32,827 nt of DNA from Chloroflexota bacterium (lineage in GTDB: Bacteria; Chloroflexota; Anaerolineae; VGOG01): positions 1-32,827 of the forward strand of contig VGOG01000014.1 of the NCBI GenBank assembly GCA_016875995.1. The letters run 5' to 3'. A model generated the notes under the pieces. It had not been told where the DNA came from and did not search any database. It saw only the letters and a program-made list of their open reading frames with translations. Shown here one piece after another: positions 28,499 through 32,827 of the stretch. Made by a program: the position numbers and the translations under genes. Position 1 is the first letter of the stretch. The number at the start of each line of letters is the position of its first letter.

Positions 28499-31400
28499 AT
28501 GCCCCATCTATCCGTCCGTCTGTTTGGCTCCCTCGATGTCACCCTCGATGGAGAAGTGGTCACAGCCTTCAAGTCGGACAAGGCGCGGGCGCTGTTGGCC
28601 TACCTGATCGTGGAAGCCCAGCACCCCCACCGCCGCGAGAAGCTGGCCGGCCTGTTGTGGCCCGAATGGCCCGAACGAGCCGCCCACGGCAACCTGCGCC
28701 GCGTCCTGGCCAACCTTCGCCTGGCGATTGGCGACCACCAGGCGGCACCTCCTTTTCTACACATCTCCCGGGAGATGATCCAGTTTAACAGCGCCAGCGA
28801 CGCCTGGATTGACGTGACGACGTTCACCGATCTCCTGGAAGCCAAGGGGGACCTGCAACAGTTGATCGGCCAACTGGAGGAGGCAGTCGAACTGTACCGC
28901 GGGGACTTTCTGGAGGGCTTCTCCATCCCCGACAGTGCCGCCTTTGAGGAATGGGCACTGCTCAACCGGGAGCGATTCCGTCGTCTGATGATGGTGGCCC
29001 TCCACCGCCTGGCACGTTGTCACGAGCAGCGCGACGATTACGAAAGCGCTCTACGCCACGCCTGGCGCCAGGTGGAGCTCGAACCCTGGCAGGAAGAAGG
29101 CCACCAGCAGGTGATGCGCCTGCTGGCCCTCAGCGGCCAGCGCAGCGCGGCCCTGGCCCAGTACGAGAGCTGTCGCCGGCTCCTGGCCCAGGAACTGGGC
29201 GTCGAACCAGCCGAAGAAACGACGAGGCTGTACGAGCAGATCCGGAATGGAAAACTGGGCAAGGGATTAGTGACTAGGGACAAGGGATTAGTGACTAGCC
29301 CCTTATTCCTTGTCCCTGGTCCCTTATCCCTTGTCCCTTCCCCTCCCTTCGTCGCCCGCGAGCGCGAGTTGGCGCAACTGGGCAGGTTTCTGGACCTGGC
29401 GCTGGCCGGCCAGGGCCGTGCCGTATTCGTCACCGGCGAAGCCGGGAGCGGCAAGACAGCCCTGGTCCAGGAATTCACTCGCCGCGCCAAGGAAGCCCAC
29501 CCCAACTTACTCGTCGCCGGCGGGAACTGCAATGCTCACACAGGGATCGGCGACCCCTACCTGCCCTTTCGCGAGATCATGGGGATGCTGACCGGCGACG
29601 TCGAAGCCCGGTGGGCTGCAGGGTCCATTAGCGGAGAACATGCCCGCCGTTTGTGGAATACGTTCCCCCTGGCAGCGCAGGCGCTGGTGGAGGCCGGGCC
29701 GGACCTGATTGATACCTTCGTCCCCGGCACAGCCCTGGTGGAGCGTGCCGTGGCTTGTGCGCCCGGCGGGGCGGCCTGGCTGACCCGTTTGTATGAGCTT
29801 GTGGAGCGCAAGCCGACCGGACCCAGCGCTCCTGGCCCGCCACAGGCTGACCTTTTCGAGCAGTACAGCCAGGTGCTGCGAACCCTGGCGTGCCAGGCAC
29901 CACTGGTGTTGATTGTAGACGACTTGCAATGGGCGGACCTCGGTTCGATCAGCTTGCTCTTCCATCTGGGCCGGCAGTTAGCGGGCAACCGCATTTTGAT
30001 CGTCGGCGCTTACCGCCCCGAAGAGGTCGCGTCAGGCAGAGATGGAAAACGGCATCCCCTCGAGCCCGTGGTCAACGAATTCCGGCGCGCCCTCGGCGAC
30101 ATCGCGGTGAACCTGGATCAGGCTGAAGGCCGAAAACTTGTAGAGGCTTTCTTGGACACTGAGCCCAACCGGCTGGGGCTTCCATTCCGGGAGATGCTCT
30201 ACCAGCAAACCCACGGCCATCCCCTCTTCACCGTCGAGCTGCTGCGAGGCATGGAGGAGCGAGGGGATTTGGTGCACGACCCAGAGGGGCGATGGGTTGA
30301 GGGTCCGGCGTTGGACTGGGAGACACTGCCGGCACGGGTGGAGGCAGTGATCGCGGAGCGCATGGGCCGGCTGCCGGAGCCATTGCAGGACATGCTGCAG
30401 GCAGCCAGCGTGGAGGGCGAGGTGTTCACTGCCGAGGTAGTGGCCCAGGTGCAGGCGGCCGATGAGCGGGAGATCATCCATCACCTCAGTGGCGAACTGA
30501 CCAGGCAGCATCGCCTGGTGACTGCCCAAAGCCTGCAACGCGTGGGCTCGCAGCACCTGTCGCGCTATCGGTTTCGGCACTTTCTGTTCCAGAAGTACCT
30601 GTACAGCCACCTGGACCCCGTGGAGAGGGCCCATCTGCACGAGGCCATGGGGAACCAGCTAGAGGTGCTGTACCGGAAACGGGTTGCCGCAGGTGAGGCA
30701 CTGGAGCTGGGCGCCCAGTTTCCTCCCGTTGCGGAGGGGGCAGTGGGGTTGGCGCGGCACTTCCAGGCGGCGGGAATCCTCGATAAGGCGGCGGAGTACC
30801 GGCTCCACGCGGGGATCAGAGCTCACCTGCTGTCCGCTGGCGAAGAGGCGGTGGCGCATTTCAATCAGGGAGTGGCGCTGCTGGAGACGCTGCCCGACTC
30901 CCCGGAGCGTGCTGAGCAAGAGCTCAGGTTGCAGAATGCCCTGGCTAATACACTGAAGTCCGTCAGAGCTTCCACTGATCCCGAAGTGCTGCGCGTCCAT
31001 GCTCGGCTTCAGGAGCTATGTGAGCAGATGGACGAGGTGCCCTTGCTGCTACTCAATGGCGTACTGTGGATGTTGCAGTTCTTTCATTTGTCCCGAGCGG
31101 AGTACGAGAAGGCAATCGAGGTGGGAAAGCAAATACTGGCTTTGGCTCCCCGTGTCGAAGATCCCCTGTTCATCGCCACGGCCCACCTCTCTTTGGGCTG
31201 GGTCCTGCCCTACCTGGGAGAGTTCGCTTTGGCCCGAGATCACCTGGAGTGCATGATTGACTTCTGCGACCACCACCCGCAACGCTCTCTGTGGTTCATT
31301 GATTGGCAAAACCTGGTGACCGCTCTGACCTACCAGTCCTGGGCGTTGTGGTTTCTCGGCTATCCGGATCAGGCTGCGGAGCGAAGCAAGGCGGCGACTG

Positions 31401-32074
31401 ACCTGGCTCAAGAGCTGGATCATGCCGATACTCTGGCACATGCCTCGAGCATCGCTGGCGCTGCCTTCCACCTGTTCCGCCGCGAGGGCCGGGCAGCCCA
31501 GGAGCACGTAGAGGCGGTGATGCGAGTCTCGCCCGAGGCAGGGCTCGCCATTTGGCAGGCAGAGGGTACGTGTTACCGTGGCTGGCAGCAGATTCTGGTT
31601 GGGCAGGTTGACGAGGGGATTGCGCAGTTGCGCCAGGGCCTGGATACCATGCAGGCCGTGGGGACGGTTCGGCACCGCACGTCCTTTCTCGCCGCCTTGG
31701 CCGAGGGGTACGCCAAGGCCGGCCAGCCTGAGCAGGGGCTTGATACGCTGGTCGAGGCCTTCTCCCTGTCGGCGCAGATTGGCGAGCGCTACTATCTGGC
31801 GGAGCTGCATCGGCTCCAGGGGGAGTTGTTACTCATGCAGGGCGACGATACCGAAGCTGAGGTCAGCTTTCACAAGGCCATCGAGGTTGCCCGCAGGCAG
31901 CAGGCAAAGCCGTGGGAACTGCGGGCGGCGATGAGCCTGAGCCGTCTATGGCAGAAGCAGGGCAAGCGAGAAGAACCTCGGCAGATGCTGGCAGAGATTT
32001 ACGATTGGTTCACCGAGGGGTTTGACACGCCGGACCTGAAAGAGGCGAAGGCACTGCTCGAAGCGTTGTTGTAA
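28499..32074 (+). CDS. SARP-like regulator: winged helix, BTAD, AAA ATPase and TPR sensor (1191 residues)
   Basis: The ATG at 28499 follows GGGGGAAG. The winged helix (1-95) and BTAD (about 95-245) differ from those of the 21538 regulator at only about one residue in eight, so both probably bind the same operator. The linker (about 255-281) is filled by a different low-complexity insert. The AAA part has FVARERELAQL, Walker A GEAGSGKT (about 314-321) and Walker B LVLIVDDLQWAD (about 470-481). The TPR part (about 700-1185) is unlike that of the 21538 regulator, but its end (RLWQKQGKREEPRQMLAEIY and on) nearly repeats that of the ATPase at 13556. It thus looks like a recombinant of a shared DNA-binding half and a different sensor half. 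It is divergent from the small-protein gene at 28334. Confidence 0.9.
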   Translation: MPHLSVRLFGSLDVTLDGEVVTAFKSDKARALLAYLIVEAQHPHRREKLAGLLWPEWPERAAHGNLRRVLANLRLAIGDHQAAPPFLHISREMIQFNSASDAWIDVTTFTDLLEAKGDLQQLIGQLEEAVELYRGDFLEGFSIPDSAAFEEWALLNRERFRRLMMVALHRLARCHEQRDDYESALRHAWRQVELEPWQEEGHQQVMRLLALSGQRSAALAQYESCRRLLAQELGVEPAEETTRLYEQIRNGKLGKGLVTRDKGLVTSPLFLVPGPLSLVPSPPFVARERELAQLGRFLDLALAGQGRAVFVTGEAGSGKTALVQEFTRRAKEAHPNLLVAGGNCNAHTGIGDPYLPFREIMGMLTGDVEARWAAGSISGEHARRLWNTFPLAAQALVEAGPDLIDTFVPGTALVERAVACAPGGAAWLTRLYELVERKPTGPSAPGPPQADLFEQYSQVLRTLACQAPLVLIVDDLQWADLGSISLLFHLGRQLAGNRILIVGAYRPEEVASGRDGKRHPLEPVVNEFRRALGDIAVNLDQAEGRKLVEAFLDTEPNRLGLPFREMLYQQTHGHPLFTVELLRGMEERGDLVHDPEGRWVEGPALDWETLPARVEAVIAERMGRLPEPLQDMLQAASVEGEVFTAEVVAQVQAADEREIIHHLSGELTRQHRLVTAQSLQRVGSQHLSRYRFRHFLFQKYLYSHLDPVERAHLHEAMGNQLEVLYRKRVAAGEALELGAQFPPVAEGAVGLARHFQAAGILDKAAEYRLHAGIRAHLLSAGEEAVAHFNQGVALLETLPDSPERAEQELRLQNALANTLKSVRASTDPEVLRVHARLQELCEQMDEVPLLLLNGVLWMLQFFHLSRAEYEKAIEVGKQILALAPRVEDPLFIATAHLSLGWVLPYLGEFALARDHLECMIDFCDHHPQRSLWFIDWQNLVTALTYQSWALWFLGYPDQAAERSKAATDLAQELDHADTLAHASSIAGAAFHLFRREGRAAQEHVEAVMRVSPEAGLAIWQAEGTCYRGWQQILVGQVDEGIAQLRQGLDTMQAVGTVRHRTSFLAALAEGYAKAGQPEQGLDTLVEAFSLSAQIGERYYLAELHRLQGELLLMQGDDTEAEVSFHKAIEVARRQQAKPWELRAAMSLSRLWQKQGKREEPRQMLAEIYDWFTEGFDTPDLKEAKALLEALL
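29257..29345 (+). repeat. Low-complexity inverted-arm insert in the BTAD-AAA linker, copy 2
   Basis: Units of CAAGGGATTAGTGACTAG type are followed by complementary CCCTTATTCCTTGTCC units. They are read in frame as KGLVTRDKGLVTSPLFLVPG. It sits at the same place as the unrelated insert at 22303-22397 of the paralogue. Confidence 0.75.
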
Positions 32075-32105
32075 CCGTGTAATTTCAGGAAAGTCCAGTT
32101 GGTGC

Positions 32106-32134
32106 TTGACAAGTGGTCAGAGTGATGTTAGAAT
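32106..32134 (+). promoter_or_regulatory. Strong sigma70-type promoter
   Basis: A perfect TTGACA (32106-32111), a 17-bp spacer and TAGAAT (32129-32134), followed by AGGAGGTGAT and the ATG at 32155. Confidence 0.8.
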
Positions 32135-32154
32135 AAATTTAGGAGGTGATCTGC

Positions 32155-32397
32155 ATGTCAACAGAAGAAAACAAGGCTATTATTCGCCGTTGGGTGGAGG
32201 AGTGCTACAACAAGGGTAACCTGGCTGTGGCAGACGAGCTAATCGCCCCCAACTACGTCAACCGCAGTGCTCCCCTCGGCCAGGCACCTGGCCTCGAGGG
32301 CGAAAAGCAATACGCGGCCATGATTTGCAACAGCTCGGCATTGTCCCGCCAATGGGGAAAGGCGGGGAGTAATCGCTCTAACCTCTCCGTGATTTGA
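32155..32397 (+). pseudogene. SnoaL-like gene, truncated after about 55 residues
   Basis: The ATG at 32155 has an excellent Shine-Dalgarno (AGGAGGTGAT) and promoter. The first ~55 residues are a clear SnoaL-type N-terminus: MSTEENKAIIRRWVEECYNK, GNLAVADELIAPNYVNRSAP, then GQAPGLEGEKQYAAM. After about base 32320 the sequence no longer resembles the family and ends after 80 residues, whereas these proteins are usually 130-150 long. A deletion or replacement is likely. The well-kept expression signals suggest the damage is recent. Confidence 0.7.
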
Positions 32398-32552
32398 GGC
32401 AAGTTACGAATTGGATAGGAGTCGTAACTATCACACGCATAGTCGGCGGGCTTGCTGGCGGCATGACAATCGAGGAGATCATGCGAGAGTATGAAGTGAC
32501 CGAAGAGGACATATGGGCAGCTCTCAACTACGCTACCGACAAGGAACTGTAA
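32382..32552 (+). pseudogene. DUF433-like remnant
   Basis: The frame reads TITRIVGGLAGGMTIEEIMR, then EYEVTEEDIWAALNYATDKE. This matches the second half of DUF433 proteins (TRITV..I...L..GMT.EEI...YP.LT.EDI.AAL.YA), predicted small DNA-binding or antitoxin-like proteins. The usual first part (GxPxIxGTR) is missing. An ATG at 32463 would give only 29 residues. The fragment is followed immediately by the next small ORF. Confidence 0.55.
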
Positions 32553-32556
32553 ACTC

Positions 32557-32652
32557 ATGTGGGTGAGCAGAGACCGCTGGGGCAACGAGATCGTTCTAAC
32601 CGACGAGCGCTGGCAGCATATCACTGAAGGTCACTGGGAGTTGGCTGGATGA
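32557..32652 (+). pseudogene. Short ORF, 31 residues, likely N-terminal remnant of a small protein
   Basis: ATG 32557 gives MWVSRDRWGNEIVLTDERWQ then HITEGHWELAG and a stop. The GNxIxLTxERWxHIxxxHxEL pattern looks like the beginning of a longer protein of about 100 residues that I believe often precedes DUF2283 genes, but I cannot name the family with certainty. Its stop overlaps the next ATG as ATGA. Confidence 0.45.
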
Positions 32653-32827
32653 ACCGAGAACTGAAATTCCTTTACGATGAAGTCGCTGACGTTTTGTACG
32701 TCTCACTGGGGCATCCAGAATACACAGACTACGCTGAAGTCAATGATGATCTCATCCTGCGCTTCGATCCTGAGAGCAAAGAGATAGTGGGTTTCACCAT
32801 CATTGACTTCCTGGCCCACTTCTCCCA
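32649..32827 (+). CDS. DUF2283 family protein, 3' end outside window
   Basis: The ATG at 32649 overlaps the preceding stop. The visible 59 residues read MNRELKFLYDEVADVLYVSL, EYTDYAEVNDDLILRFDPES and KEIVGFTIIDFLAHF, matching DUF2283 (YDxxADxLYI ... ExxxGxxxDxDxxGxxVGxEIL). The family consists of small cytosolic proteins of unknown activity, often next to toxin-antitoxin-like small genes. The gene runs off the end of the window. Confidence 0.8.
   Translation, partial: MNRELKFLYDEVADVLYVSLGHPEYTDYAEVNDDLILRFDPESKEIVGFTIIDFLAHFS

Noticed and set aside
32253-32624. Minus-strand frame with LPQITERLERLLPAFPHWRD looking partly protein-like
   Set aside because: It spans antisense of three other fragments and has no ribosome site; only ~30 residues look plausible, too little to support a gene.

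Overview
The window looks like a GC-rich chromosome fragment from a Chloroflexota bacterium, probably Anaerolineae-like. The evidence is indirect: lipoproteins with PTPTP-type linkers, an LVIVD beta-propeller protein ending in a short 'YLPLV' tail, BTAD-AAA-TPR regulators, a stand-alone infA behind ftsK, and many dispersed palindromic repeats, some inserted inside genes. No rRNA, tRNA, CRISPR array or recognisable transposase was seen.

Layout. Positions 1-5111 hold a plus-strand secreted-protein cluster: the 3' end of an unknown gene, a 13-repeat LVIVD propeller, a small lipoprotein and a four-META-domain lipoprotein, closed by a clear terminator. Positions 5195-13704 hold plus-strand housekeeping and signalling genes: a GNAT acetyltransferase, a multi-pass membrane/GAF/HTH-like protein, an S1-domain protein, FtsK, IF-1, DUF72, a YiiX-like permuted papain-fold protein and a PlsC-type acyltransferase. 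Positions 13556-16252 carry an AAA-TPR ATPase whose two ends coincide with the loss of both neighbours' C-termini (PlsC and an endonuclease/exonuclease/phosphatase lipoprotein).

From about 16.2 kb to the end lies an accessory region built on a duplicated module. Each copy has a large SARP-like regulator (wHTH-BTAD-AAA-TPR, starts at 21538 and 28499) divergent from a gene for a small protein of about 70-80 residues, followed by NTF2/SnoaL-like and lipoprotein genes. Both divergent intergenic regions hold three 11-bp direct repeats (consensus AACGTYYSCAA, last unit of copy 2 AACGTCCCCAG), ending exactly 7 bp upstream of a TATACT -10 box that faces the small-protein gene. That is the promoter layout known for SARP activators (11-bp phased direct repeats about 8 bp from -10). 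The BTAD regulators are therefore predicted to activate the small-protein operons. The regulators' DNA-binding halves are nearly identical, while their TPR sensor halves are unrelated in detail. This duplicated regulator/operator/small-protein/NTF2/lipoprotein module is the best candidate here for an undescribed system.

A second theme is repeat invasion. A 21-22-bp element (consensus CCCTTCGACARGCTCAGGGCA) sits in frame in three genes (four copies). Low-complexity inverted arms fill the same linker of both BTAD regulators and a loop of the membrane/GAF protein. A 71-bp palindromic element occurs twice in opposite orientation. Other hairpin elements supply a stop codon (25329) or an N-terminus (27013). 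The last 700 bases are a string of truncated genes (SnoaL, DUF433-like, an unidentified small ORF) leading into a partial DUF2283 gene. All functional assignments come from reading translated sequence; no database search was run.
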